The notes under the pieces are model-generated. The model saw nothing but the letters and a program-made list of their open reading frames with translations, was not told the DNA's origin and searched no databases. Shown one piece after another: positions 7,639 through 16,789 of a stretch of 64,000 nt of DNA. The number at the start of each line of letters is the position of its first letter. Positions within the stretch are counted from its first letter, which is position 1. The stretch is from positions 25,437-89,436 of the forward strand of contig JAEWJX010000076.1 of assembly GCA_023386365.1 (NCBI GenBank), in the 5' to 3' direction. This DNA comes from Actinomycetes bacterium. Its GTDB lineage: Bacteria; Actinomycetota; Actinomycetes; Actinomycetales; Microbacteriaceae. The translations under genes and the position numbers were made by a program.

Positions 7639-9349
7639 GCGGCTCCTCGGCGGCGGCCGCGCGGGCGCGTCGTCGCCGCAGGATGAGTCGCACGATGCCG
7701 GCGCCGAACACGATCAGCAGGATGGCGACGAACACCGTCGTGCCGATGCCCTCCCATTCGGCCTGCGCCGTCACCCGCACGAACGCCGAATCGATGGGAA
7801 CCCCGGTGGGGCTGTGCAGGGTCGCCTGCACCATCACGTCGCCGTTCGCGACCGCCTCGACCGGCACCCGGGCGCTGCCCGTGGACTGCGGCTCGACGAC
7901 CAGCTCCACATCGCCCTCGACCCGCAGAATCGGGCTCTGCGGGGTGATGCCGACCCGCACGTTGATCGCGTACGGCAACTCGTTGCTGACGGACACCCGG
8001 AAGTCGGTGTTGCGGGCGAGCAGCACGACGTCGCTGCCGCGTTCGATCTGCACCGACGACAGGATCGCGTCGGACCGTGCGTGGAACGCGTCGACTGCAA
8101 CGCCCCAGCTCGTCGCATCCGCACGCCATCCGTTCCCGTACAGGGCGATGCGGTCGAGCGCGCGGGTGTCGAGCAGGGGAGCGGGGTCGACGACGACGCT
8201 CGAGAACGTCGTTTCGTTCGCCGCAGCCTCCGCAAGGGAAGTGAACACCTGCTCCCGGTCGGCGTCGGCGGCCGCTTCGGGGAGCGACGCCGGTGTCGGT
8301 TCCGTGGCGAGGATCTCGCTCAGCGTCACCGGTTGGGCGGACGGGGTGGTCTGGAGGTGGGCGAACGTCTCGACCGCGCCGCTCATCGAGTCGGCCCACC
8401 CGCGATCGAGCGTCACCACGATCCCGCGGCCAGGCGCGGCACCCAGCTGGGAGGCGAGCGTCGCGTCGAAGGAGGTCAGCGCCACCGCACGGTCGGTCTC
8501 GGAGATCGCGGCGGTTGCGTCGCGGAACTGCGCGGACAGGCGGGCGTCGGAGACGATCCCCCGGATGTCGTCGAACGCGACGAACGGCGACGACGAGCCC
8601 GCCAGCTCCGACGACACCACCACATCCGCGTAGCCGGCCGCTGCGAGCGGACCCAGGTCGCCGGATCCCACGCTCTCGTCGGCGGGCCAGGCGATCGCCG
8701 GGAGGGTGGTTGCCCACGCGAGGATCTCGTCTGTGGTGGGGAACGGCGGCGCCTGATCCGGGTCGGGCGTCGCGGAGGGAGTCGGCGTGGGCGTCTCGTT
8801 GGGCGCCGGGGTGGCGACGGGGGTGAAGTTGGCCGGGTCGAGTGCGAAACCGAACCCGCTCGGAGTGAGGGCGTCGAGCGTGCCGGTGCGGGCGGCGCTC
8901 ACGAGATCGGCGTCGGCGTAGGCGAGCGTGAAGGTCTCGTTCGGCAGGGCCTCCAGGCGCACGAGCCACGCGAGGGCCGACTCCGGAGCTGCGCTGCCCA
9001 GCACCCGGATCGAGGCGATCACCATCGGATCGACCGCGAGCGTCGCCGACGACCCGGCGACGGCATCCAGCTGGCGGGTCAGGGTGCCGAACTGGCCCGT
9101 GTAGCGCGCGAGATCTTCGGCGGAAACCAGACCGGTGGTGGTGGGTGCCACGCCGATCGGCACGAGCACGGCGACCGAGAGCGGCCCCGAGCCGGGCGTG
9201 ATGACCGCCGCGCTCGCCGGCCGGGTGCCGGATGCGGGGAAGTCGGGGCGGGCTGCCGCCATCGCGGGTGCCGCGACCGTCGCCGCGAGAGCCGCCGCGA
9301 GCAGCCCGGATGCCAGCGCGCGGAGTCCGCGGCGGGTCGTCAGCGGCAC
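7631..9349 (-). CDS. Secreted, membrane-anchored DUF6049-type protein
   Basis: A 572-residue protein with an N-terminal signal peptide (about residues 10-31, ending AMAAA), a large extracellular region, and one C-terminal transmembrane helix (VFVAILLIVFGAGIVRLIL) followed by a basic tail. In actinobacteria such a protein of unknown function sits between pcnA and murJ, so a role in envelope or lipid II export is inferred from context. A Pro/Thr-rich stretch (about residues 172-190) separates two halves. The GTG start is overlapped by the stop of a 13-codon leaderless ORF (9340-9381). Confidence 0.8.
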   Translation of the reverse strand: MPLTTRRGLRALASGLLAAALAATVAAPAMAAARPDFPASGTRPASAAVITPGSGPLSVAVLVPIGVAPTTTGLVSAEDLARYTGQFGTLTRQLDAVAGSSATLAVDPMVIASIRVLGSAAPESALAWLVRLEALPNETFTLAYADADLVSAARTGTLDALTPSGFGFALDPANFTPVATPAPNETPTPTPSATPDPDQAPPFPTTDEILAWATTLPAIAWPADESVGSGDLGPLAAAGYADVVVSSELAGSSSPFVAFDDIRGIVSDARLSAQFRDATAAISETDRAVALTSFDATLASQLGAAPGRGIVVTLDRGWADSMSGAVETFAHLQTTPSAQPVTLSEILATEPTPASLPEAAADADREQVFTSLAEAAANETTFSSVVVDPAPLLDTRALDRIALYGNGWRADATSWGVAVDAFHARSDAILSSVQIERGSDVVLLARNTDFRVSVSNELPYAINVRVGITPQSPILRVEGDVELVVEPQSTGSARVPVEAVANGDVMVQATLHSPTGVPIDSAFVRVTAQAEWEGIGTTVFVAILLIVFGAGIVRLILRRRRARAAAAEEPRD

Positions 9350-9381
9350 AGCGAGGCGCTCACGTACGACACGGCCGACAT
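9340..9381 (-). CDS. Putative leaderless 13-codon upstream ORF
   Basis: On the minus strand the palindrome at 9385-9402 supplies TAGACT, then seven bases, then ATG, the same spacing seen for leaderless genes elsewhere in the window. The ORF encodes MSAVSYVSASLCR and its TGA overlaps, in another frame, the GTG start of the DUF6049 gene (9347-9349). If translated it would couple ribosomes to that start. It is a prediction from spacing only. Confidence 0.4.
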   Translation of the reverse strand: MSAVSYVSASLCR

Positions 9382-9384
9382 GGT

Positions 9385-9402
9385 GTCGAGTCTAGACTCG
9401 AC
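9385..9402. promoter_or_regulatory. 18-bp palindrome with divergent -10 elements
   Basis: GTCGAGTCTAGACTCGAC is a perfect inverted repeat. It contains TAGACT on both strands: 9393-9398 faces pcnA (ATG eight bases later), and the mirrored copy faces the DUF6049-murJ operon. The overlapping hexamers imply that the two directions compete, or that a dimeric regulator controls both. Confidence 0.6.
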
Positions 9403-9406
9403 GGCT

Positions 9407-10834
9407 ATGCAACCCGTCGCGGACGCCGTCCAGCGCCTTCACGCGCTCGCGGACTCCCCCCGGATCCGCAAGCTGTCCGAGAGCTTCGCTGCGGCCGGGC
9501 ACGAACTGGCCCTGGTCGGCGGTCCCGTGCGCGACGCCTTCCTCGGACGCGACTCGCACGACCTCGACTTCGCCAGCTCCGCGACCCCCGACGAGATCCT
9601 CGCGGTGATCGCACCGATCGTCGACACCCACTGGGACATCGGTCGCGCGTTCGGCACCATCGGGGCGCGGCTCGGCGACCTGACGGTCGAGATCACGACC
9701 TACCGATCCGACGTGTACGACGGCGAGACCCGCAAGCCGGTGGTGGCGTTCGGCGACAGCCTCGACGGCGACCTCCTGCGCCGCGACTTCACCGTGAACG
9801 CGATGGCGCTCCGCCTGCCCGAGAAGGTGCTCGTCGACCCGTCCGGAGGATTCGACGACCTGCTCGCGGGGCGCCTGCGCACCCCCATCGAACCGGAGGT
9901 GTCGTTCGGCGACGACCCACTGCGGATGATGCGCGGCGCCCGCTTCACCGCCCAGCTGGGGTTCCAGCTCGATGCGGCCACCACGGCGGCCATCGCCGCC
10001 CTCGCCGATCGCATCCCGATCGTCTCGGCGGAGCGGATCGGCGACGAGCTGTCGAAGATGCTGCTCACCGACGACCCGGTGGCCGGCATCCGGGTTCTCG
10101 TCGACACGGGCCTCGCCGACATCGTGCTGCCCGAGATCCCGGCACTTCGGCTCGAGATCGACGAGCACGCCCACCACAAGGACGTCTACGAGCACAGCCT
10201 CACCGCGCTGCAGCAGGCCATCGTCCTCGAACGCGCGCGGGGGCACGCACCCGACCTGGTGCTGCGGCTCGCGGTGCTGCTGCACGACATCGGCAAGCCC
10301 GCCACCCGCAAGATCGAGCCGAACGGGGCGGTCAGCTTCTACCACCACGACGTGCTCGGCGGGAAGCTCGCCAGCAAGCGCCTGCGCGAGCTGCGGTTCG
10401 ACGGCGACACCATCAAGGCGGTGGCGTTGCTCATCCGCCTGCACCTTCGTTTCTTCGGCTACGCCGACACCAGCTGGACGGACGCGGCGGTGCGCCGCTA
10501 CGTGCGCGACGCCGGTGACCAGCTGGAGCGGCTGCACATCCTGTCGCGTGCCGACGTCACGACCCGCAACCAGCGCAAGGCCCAGCGGCTGCAGGGCGCG
10601 TACGACCAGCTGGAGGAGCGGATCGCGACGCTGGCTGAGGAGGAGGAGCTCGCCTCCATCCGCCCCGACCTCGACGGCGAGCAGATCATGGCGATCCTCG
10701 GCATCCGACCCGGGCCGGAGGTCGGTGAGGCGTACCGCTACCTGCTCGAGGTGCGACTCGACGAGGGCCACCTCGACGCGGAGGCCGCGGAGGCCCGACT
10801 TCGGGCGTGGTGGGCTTCCCGCCCGGGCGTGTAA
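9407..10834 (+). CDS. pcnA: CCA tRNA nucleotidyltransferase
   Basis: Adds or repairs the 3' CCA end of tRNAs. The 475-residue protein has the class II nucleotidyltransferase signature GGPVRD (residues 38-43) with catalytic DLD (52-54), the RRDFTVNAMAL motif, and a C-terminal HD domain (LLHDIGKP, then YHHDVLGG), the actinobacterial PcnA/PAPN architecture. The ATG is eight bases from a TAGACT -10, so the message is probably leaderless. It is divergent from the murJ operon and upstream of the rpsF operon. Confidence 0.93.
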   Translation: MQPVADAVQRLHALADSPRIRKLSESFAAAGHELALVGGPVRDAFLGRDSHDLDFASSATPDEILAVIAPIVDTHWDIGRAFGTIGARLGDLTVEITTYRSDVYDGETRKPVVAFGDSLDGDLLRRDFTVNAMALRLPEKVLVDPSGGFDDLLAGRLRTPIEPEVSFGDDPLRMMRGARFTAQLGFQLDAATTAAIAALADRIPIVSAERIGDELSKMLLTDDPVAGIRVLVDTGLADIVLPEIPALRLEIDEHAHHKDVYEHSLTALQQAIVLERARGHAPDLVLRLAVLLHDIGKPATRKIEPNGAVSFYHHDVLGGKLASKRLRELRFDGDTIKAVALLIRLHLRFFGYADTSWTDAAVRRYVRDAGDQLERLHILSRADVTTRNQRKAQRLQGAYDQLEERIATLAEEEELASIRPDLDGEQIMAILGIRPGPEVGEAYRYLLEVRLDEGHLDAEAAEARLRAWWASRPGV

Positions 10835-10933
10835 GATAGCCAGGTTGCCCGCACGTCCTGCGTGCGAGCAGATGCATTCAACCCTCCTGCTGCAGACATC
10901 CTGCAGCCGTTCTAGTCCGAAGGAGGTGGGTCA
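10835..10933 (+). promoter_or_regulatory. rpsF leader with hairpin
   Basis: TAAGAT at 10832-10837 is a candidate -10. The leader then contains GCTGCAG-ACATC-CTGCAGC, a perfect 7-bp hairpin followed by CCG, and a strong AAGGAGG before rpsF. Bacterial rpsF leaders often bind S6:S18 through a hairpin next to a CCG motif; the resemblance here is loose and that reading is tentative. Confidence 0.35.
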
Positions 10934-11341
10934 ATGACGCATCAGTACGAGTTGATGGTGATTCTCGATCCCGAGATCGATGAGCGCACCGTCGCACCCA
11001 GCCTGGACAAGTTCCTCGGTGTCATCCGCAATGACGGTGGCAGCATCGAGAACGTCGACATCTGGGGCCGTCGCCGCCTGGCGTACGAGATCGCGAAGAA
11101 GTCCGAGGGCATCTACGCCGTCGTCAACTTCACCGCGACCAGCGAGGCAACCCTGGAGCTCGACCGCCAGCTGAAGCTCAGCGAGGCCGTCCTGCGCACC
11201 AAGGTCCTCCGCGCCGAAGAGGCCGTCGCCCGTGCCGACAAGCACGCCGAGGCCGAGGCCAAGAAGGCCGCCCGCAAGGCTGCCAAGGCTCCCGCCGAGA
11301 AGCCGGCAGCCAAGGCTGCCGCCGAGAAGGACGCCGAGTAG
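10934..11341 (+). CDS. rpsF: 30S ribosomal protein S6
   Basis: S6 of the small-subunit platform, which binds 16S rRNA as a pair with S18. The 135-residue protein starts HQYELMVILDPE and has the WGRRRLAYEI core; an Ala/Lys/Glu-rich C-terminal extension of about 40 residues is typical of actinobacteria. AAGGAGG precedes the ATG. First gene of rpsF-ssb-rpsR-rplI. Confidence 0.97.
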   Translation: MTHQYELMVILDPEIDERTVAPSLDKFLGVIRNDGGSIENVDIWGRRRLAYEIAKKSEGIYAVVNFTATSEATLELDRQLKLSEAVLRTKVLRAEEAVARADKHAEAEAKKAARKAAKAPAEKPAAKAAAEKDAE

Positions 11342-11344
11342 GCC

Positions 11345-11839
11345 ATGGCCGGCGAGACGATCATCACGGTCGTGGGCAACCTCACGGCGGACCCCGAGCT
11401 GCGCTACACGCAGTCCGGGCTCGCGGTCGCGAACTTCACCATCGCGTCCACGCCGCGCTCGTTCGACCGTGCAACGAACGACTGGAAGGACGGCGAGGCC
11501 CTGTTCCTCCGCGCGTCCTGCTGGCGTGAGTTCGCAGAGCACGTCGCCGGCTCGCTGACGAAGGGAAGCCGCGTCATCGCGACCGGCCGCCTCAAGCAGC
11601 GCTCCTACGAAACGAAGGAGGGCGAGAAGCGCACCGCCATCGAGCTTGAGATCGACGAGATCGGTCCGAGCCTGCGGTACGCGACCGCCCAGGTCACCCG
11701 TGCATCGTCCGGGGCCGGCGGAGGGGGTGGCCGTTCGCAGGCCGCCGTCGCCGACGAGCCGTGGTCGACCTCCGGGCCGGCCGAGTCGGGTGACGTGTGG
11801 AACGCGCCCGGTTCCTACTCCGACGAGACCCCGTTCTGA
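11345..11839 (+). CDS. ssb: Single-stranded DNA-binding protein
   Basis: OB-fold SSB that coats single-stranded DNA in replication and repair. Of 164 residues, about 1-110 form the OB domain (TIITVVGNLTADPELRYT), then a Gly-rich linker, then an acidic tip ending DETPF that recruits partner proteins. It starts three bases after rpsF and lies in the usual rpsF-ssb-rpsR arrangement. Confidence 0.96.
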   Translation: MAGETIITVVGNLTADPELRYTQSGLAVANFTIASTPRSFDRATNDWKDGEALFLRASCWREFAEHVAGSLTKGSRVIATGRLKQRSYETKEGEKRTAIELEIDEIGPSLRYATAQVTRASSGAGGGGGRSQAAVADEPWSTSGPAESGDVWNAPGSYSDETPF

Positions 11840-11885
11840 TCGCCCCTCGGGCTGATCGACAACAGATTCAGAAGGAATAACAGCA

Positions 11886-12149
11886 ATGGCTGGAAAGAGC
11901 AGCGGCGGCCAGGACCGTCGCAAGCGCAACGCCAAGGGCGGCAAGAACGCCGCTCCGGCGAAGGCGGTGAAGGTTGGCGTCATCGACTACAAGGACGTCG
12001 CCACCCTCCGCAAGTTCATCTCGGAGCGTGGAAAGATCCGCGCCCGTCGCATCACCGGTGTCTCCGTGCAGGAGCAGCGCCTCATCGCCCGCGCCGTGAA
12101 GAACGCGCGCGAGATGGCGCTCCTCCCGTACGCGGGCTCGGGCCGATAG
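11886..12149 (+). CDS. rpsR: 30S ribosomal protein S18
   Basis: An 87-residue S18, partner of S6. The core IDYKDVATLRKFISERGKI and RRITGV are characteristic. There is no cysteine, so this is the zinc-independent form. AGAAGGAA lies upstream of the ATG; rplI follows after nine bases. Confidence 0.96.
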   Translation: MAGKSSGGQDRRKRNAKGGKNAAPAKAVKVGVIDYKDVATLRKFISERGKIRARRITGVSVQEQRLIARAVKNAREMALLPYAGSGR

Positions 12150-12158
12150 GAGACCGAT

Positions 12159-12611
12159 ATGTCGAAGCTCATCCTCACCTCCGAGGTCACCGGCCTCGGT
12201 TCGGCCGGTGACGTCGTCGAGGTCAAGAACGGCTACGCCCGTAACTACCTCATCCCGCAGGGTTTCGCCGTGGCCTGGAGCCGTGGCGGCGAGAAGCAGG
12301 TCGAGCAGATCAAGGCGGCTCGCGCCGCTCGTGAACTGGCGACCCTCGAAGACGCCCAGGCCCTCAAGGCGAAGCTCGAGGCTGCGGCCATCAAGCTGAG
12401 CGTGAAGGCCGGCCGGGAAGGCCGTCTGTTCGGTTCGGTCAAGACGGCGGATGTCGTCGCGGCCGTCGAGGCGGCCGGTCTCGGCACCCTCGACAAGCAG
12501 ACCATCGAGCTCTCGGCGCCGGTCAAGTCGACCGGTCGCTACGAGGCCACCGTGCGTCTGCGTTCGGATGTCGTCGCTGCCCTGCAGCTCGACGTCGTCG
12601 CGGCCAAGTAA
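12159..12611 (+). CDS. rplI: 50S ribosomal protein L9
   Basis: A 150-residue L9 with the N-terminal domain (GLGSAGDVVEVKNGYARNYLIP), a long connecting helix and a C-terminal domain (GRLFGSVKTADV). It is the last gene of the rpsF operon and is followed by a strong terminator. Confidence 0.97.
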   Translation: MSKLILTSEVTGLGSAGDVVEVKNGYARNYLIPQGFAVAWSRGGEKQVEQIKAARAARELATLEDAQALKAKLEAAAIKLSVKAGREGRLFGSVKTADVVAAVEAAGLGTLDKQTIELSAPVKSTGRYEATVRLRSDVVAALQLDVVAAK

Positions 12612-12625
12612 CACCGCTTTTCACC

Positions 12626-12666
12626 AGTAGCGGCGTGCCCCTTCGGGGGTACGCCGCTACTGCTTT
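12626..12666 (+). terminator. Intrinsic terminator after rplI
   Basis: AGTAGCGGCGTGCCCC (12626-12641) pairs with GGGGTACGCCGCTACT (16 positions, one G-U wobble) around a TTCG-type loop, followed by GCTTTT. It is the clearest intrinsic terminator in the window. Confidence 0.9.
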
Positions 12667-13042
12667 TGCGGCATATGTGTCAAGCGTTTCTCCACACACC
12701 CATTCGGGGGGTGGGCAAGGTTCAACCCCAACTCTAAACATGTTTCTACACACAGGGTGTGAATCGGGAAATCCCAGGTCAAAGTGGTCTTCGCGGCCAA
12801 ACTCCGTAAGTTTTCCACCGAATACTCCACACCTTCTTCACACGGTCCTCGGCGTTTCGGGCCAACATTCCACATGCTTGTCCACAGGCTGGCTTGTAGC
12901 CCCCGGAAGGCGTGCATAGCTTTGCATCCGGCGCCCCGGGACGCGGCGCCTCCACCGCCACCTGAACGATCTCTCGGCAGCGCGGTGCGCCTGACCTCGG
13001 TGTCCGAGGCGGCACGTAGTTTCGACCTCGGAAGGAGACAGC
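12667..13042 (+). promoter_or_regulatory. Low-GC intergenic region with DnaA-box-like cluster
   Basis: No gene is seen here. By hand count 12661-12900 is about 53% GC, far below its neighbours. It contains one perfect actinobacterial DnaA box TTGTCCACA (12878-12886), TTCTCCACA with one mismatch (12688-12696), and weaker two-mismatch matches at 12744, 12811, 12823 and 12834, all on the plus strand. dnaB follows at 13043 behind AAGGAGA. The region probably also contains the dnaB promoter. It is not flanked by dnaA or dnaN, so it is more likely a DnaA-titration or regulatory site than oriC. Confidence 0.55.
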
Positions 13043-14422
<1,380 letters not shown>

Positions 14423-14487
14423 CCGGGACGGGCGGCGATCCCCGGCCCGCAATAGACTTCCGAACACGATCCGAATATGATGCAGGG

Positions 14488-14961
14488 ATGAGCATCATGG
14501 CCAGCCGACCCACTTCGACGCGGCGGTCCTCGGACCTGAGCAAGCACTCGGCCGAGGTGTTCGCCGAGGCCGAGGACCACCCGGTGACGGTGACTCGACG
14601 CGACGGCGAGGCGCTCGTGCTGATGTCGCAGCGCGAGGCGGATGCGCGGGCGCAGCTGCTGCAGTTGGCCGCGCAATTGATCACCGTGACGCTCGATGAC
14701 GAGGGCCCGCTGGAGGAGCGGATGGCGGGACTGTTTCCGTGGATGCTCGCGCTCTCGCCGGAGGGCCGAGCATCGTGCGCGCGTGCGCTCGTCGACGCCG
14801 CCCGGGCCTCGTTCTCCACTGGCCAGCCGCATTTGGCCGTCGCCGAGCTCACCTCGTGGCGCGAGACGGCGACCGCGATCGCCGCAGGGCTCGGTTCGGA
14901 ACCGGTCGAGTGGCTCGATGCCGACGAGACTCTGGCGACTGATCCGATCGAGCGTCCCTGA
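14488..14961 (+). CDS. Phd/YefM-type antitoxin
   Basis: A 157-residue protein whose first 60 residues (SSDLSKHSAEVFAEAED, PVTVTRRDGEALVLMS) match the prevent-host-death antitoxin fold that binds DNA and neutralises a partner toxin. The C-terminal helical half is longer than in classic Phd. TATGAT at 14476-14481 is six bases before the ATG, so the operon is probably leaderless. The toxin gene begins two bases after the stop. The function is inferred from N-terminal resemblance and the pair arrangement. Confidence 0.65.
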   Translation: MSIMASRPTSTRRSSDLSKHSAEVFAEAEDHPVTVTRRDGEALVLMSQREADARAQLLQLAAQLITVTLDDEGPLEERMAGLFPWMLALSPEGRASCARALVDAARASFSTGQPHLAVAELTSWRETATAIAAGLGSEPVEWLDADETLATDPIERP

Positions 14962-14963
14962 CT

Positions 14964-15305
14964 GTGGCGAAGGCGAGCCTGGTCACGCGACCCGCGAAGA
15001 AGTCCGAATACGAGATCCGATTCGCCACGACCGGCGCGCAGAAGGGTTGGCGCGATCTGGTCGCGACGATCCGCAACTCCACGGCCGACACATGGGACTT
15101 CCTGACGGCGACCCCGACGGCCCGGACGCCGACGAACTACCCGCTGCGCGACGAGCTCGGCGTGATCCGCCGCGAGGGACGGACGTTCGAGCGTTGGCAG
15201 CACAAGCCGACCCTCAAGGGCACCGCCCGGATCTGGTTCTACGTCGATGGCCGCACGGTCTACCTCGAGCAGGTACACACCAGCCACCCGAGCGAGACGA
15301 ACTAG
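14964..15305 (+). CDS. Putative toxin paired with Phd-type antitoxin
   Basis: A 113-residue basic protein starting at a GTG two bases after the antitoxin stop. Segments such as EIRFATTGAQKGWRDLV and ARIWFYVDGRTVYLEQVHTSHP recall RelE/ParE-type mRNA interferases, but the fold assignment is from pattern only. It converges with an unknown gene on the other strand 40 bases away. Confidence 0.55.
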   Translation: MAKASLVTRPAKKSEYEIRFATTGAQKGWRDLVATIRNSTADTWDFLTATPTARTPTNYPLRDELGVIRREGRTFERWQHKPTLKGTARIWFYVDGRTVYLEQVHTSHPSETN

Positions 15306-15345
15306 CGGGACGCCAACATGCCGAGCAGCCTGCGGCTTGCGAAGT

Positions 15346-16287
15346 TCAGCGGAAGAACGTCGGAATAACCGCGTCGATCTTCTCTTCAAGGACCTTCAGT
15401 GCCGTCGTCGGCCACCCGAAGTAGGAAGTTGTGTAGGTGAGCGCGTTGTAGAAGGCGGCAAGCGCGGCACGTGCCTCATCCTCGACGGAGCCGAGATCAA
15501 TGTGGAGGTAAGCGATTCTGTGACCCTCCTCGGGGTCGTCGTGCCAACCGCGTCGCTGTCGAGCCGGGTAGAGGGTCGGATGCGTCATGTTCGAGAGGAA
15601 CCCATAGATACCGGACGCAGCGTCTTGATCGATGGTGCCACCGGCGGACTCCGTGAGTGAGTACATCCACTTCACCGCGTCTTCAAGTTTCGGAAGCTGC
15701 TGACCGCGCAGGGTTCCTTCCCCGAGTGTCTGCTTACTCGCCTCGGGGAACCTCGCGAGGATCTCAGCCTTGACTCGCTGGTAGCTCTCTGCGGCGTGGA
15801 GGTAGCTCGCATGTGTCTTGCCCCGCATGCGTCCAGAGTTCTTTTTGGCCTCTTCTGCGCTCAGCAGCTCTTCCAGATAGCCGCGCGCCAACCGGTTCTC
15901 AGCCGGCTCCTCCGGATCATCTCCGAGCACCCAAAGTGCATGGGCGCAGTTCTCGATGACCGCTCGAATGAGAAGTGGTGGAGAGAACAACACCTCGCGG
16001 GTCGCGAAGAGACTGGCAAGTCCGCCGAGGTGGCCGCTCGCGGTCAGGAGGAAAGTTTGAACTATCTCCGCAACTAGTCGGTGACCAGTTTCGCCGCGGG
16101 GTTCGGCGATGAGCGGATCAGGAGACGGCAGTTCTGTTGCGTCGATGGCGGCGGGAGAACTCCGCTCGGGAACCCACTTGTAGGTGTCTGCAACTTCGTG
16201 GAAGGCGTCGCGACACTCCAGGAACAATCTCGAGAGTTCATCGAGTCGATCGCCGAACTCGGGTGTCGCAGACTGCCAATGGCTCAC
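15346..16287 (-). CDS. Unknown helical protein, accessory
   Basis: A 313-residue protein I do not recognise with confidence. The middle (SPPLLIRAVIENCAHALWVLGDD) resembles the helical core of DUF5677-like or HEPN-like proteins, and HPTLYPARQRRG near the C-terminus is reminiscent of AbiV/HEPN helices, but this is weak. No signal peptide or membrane helix. Three 60-base lines counted within it are 57-60% GC, lower than the surroundings, suggesting later acquisition. Its GTG start overlaps the stop of the zinc-finger gene (GTGA), so the two are coupled. Confidence 0.6.
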   Translation of the reverse strand: MSHWQSATPEFGDRLDELSRLFLECRDAFHEVADTYKWVPERSSPAAIDATELPSPDPLIAEPRGETGHRLVAEIVQTFLLTASGHLGGLASLFATREVLFSPPLLIRAVIENCAHALWVLGDDPEEPAENRLARGYLEELLSAEEAKKNSGRMRGKTHASYLHAAESYQRVKAEILARFPEASKQTLGEGTLRGQQLPKLEDAVKWMYSLTESAGGTIDQDAASGIYGFLSNMTHPTLYPARQRRGWHDDPEEGHRIAYLHIDLGSVEDEARAALAAFYNALTYTTSYFGWPTTALKVLEEKIDAVIPTFFR

Positions 16288-16676
16288 GAGCTCCCCTTCC
16301 CGCGTAAGCCGGAAGCTTCGCGCGCATCACGTGCCGCGAGCAGCGCCCGCCAGTCGTCGGGCACCCGCCCGACCGGGCCCGGCACCCGAGCATCCTCGGG
16401 GCGACTCGTCGGCGGCGCCAGCTCCGGACCGTCGACGAGTTGCTCGGCGACGTAGTCCCAGAACCAGTCCTCGCCAGGCTCGAAGCTCTGCACGACCGGA
16501 TGGCCGGTGGCGTGGAAATGCGCGGTCGCGTGGCGACCGAGCGACGAGTCGCAGCATCCGATGTGCCCGCACTCGGCGCACCGGCGCAGGTGCACCCACC
16601 AGCCGTCGAGGTCCTCGCACTCCGTGCATCCGGTGCCCGACGGCGGCACGTTGACGTCGACACCAGAACCGGCCAT
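16284..16676 (-). CDS. UBP-type zinc finger protein
   Basis: A 130-residue protein. Residues 17-65 contain the ordered Cys/His set CTEC, WVHLRRCAECGHIGCCDSS, then HATAHFHATGHPV, which is the ZnF-UBP domain. In eukaryotes this domain binds ubiquitin tails; in actinobacteria small stand-alone versions occur with unknown role. TAGGGT lies seven bases before the ATG on the minus strand, indicating a leaderless message. It is translationally coupled to the unknown 313-residue protein downstream. Confidence 0.82.
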   Translation of the reverse strand: MAGSGVDVNVPPSGTGCTECEDLDGWWVHLRRCAECGHIGCCDSSLGRHATAHFHATGHPVVQSFEPGEDWFWDYVAEQLVDGPELAPPTSRPEDARVPGPVGRVPDDWRALLAARDAREASGLRGKGSS

Positions 16677-16789
16677 GCCGCACACCCTACGCCGACGCGG
16701 TTGACCGACCCGGCATCCGGCGTCAGGATGAGCGAGGATCGTCCTCGGCCCGCTCCACCCTCCGCGGGCGTAGAGCAAGGGGAGACCGG

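Noticed and set aside
7427..9406. Long plus-strand extension upstream of pcnA
   Set aside because: It is antisense to the DUF6049 gene and low in recognisable content; the pcnA family starts at the ATG at 9407, which also has a leaderless -10.
12661..13042. Reading the DnaA-box cluster as the chromosomal origin
   Set aside because: dnaA and dnaN do not flank it, and most boxes have mismatches; parS and parAB place the origin to the left of the window.
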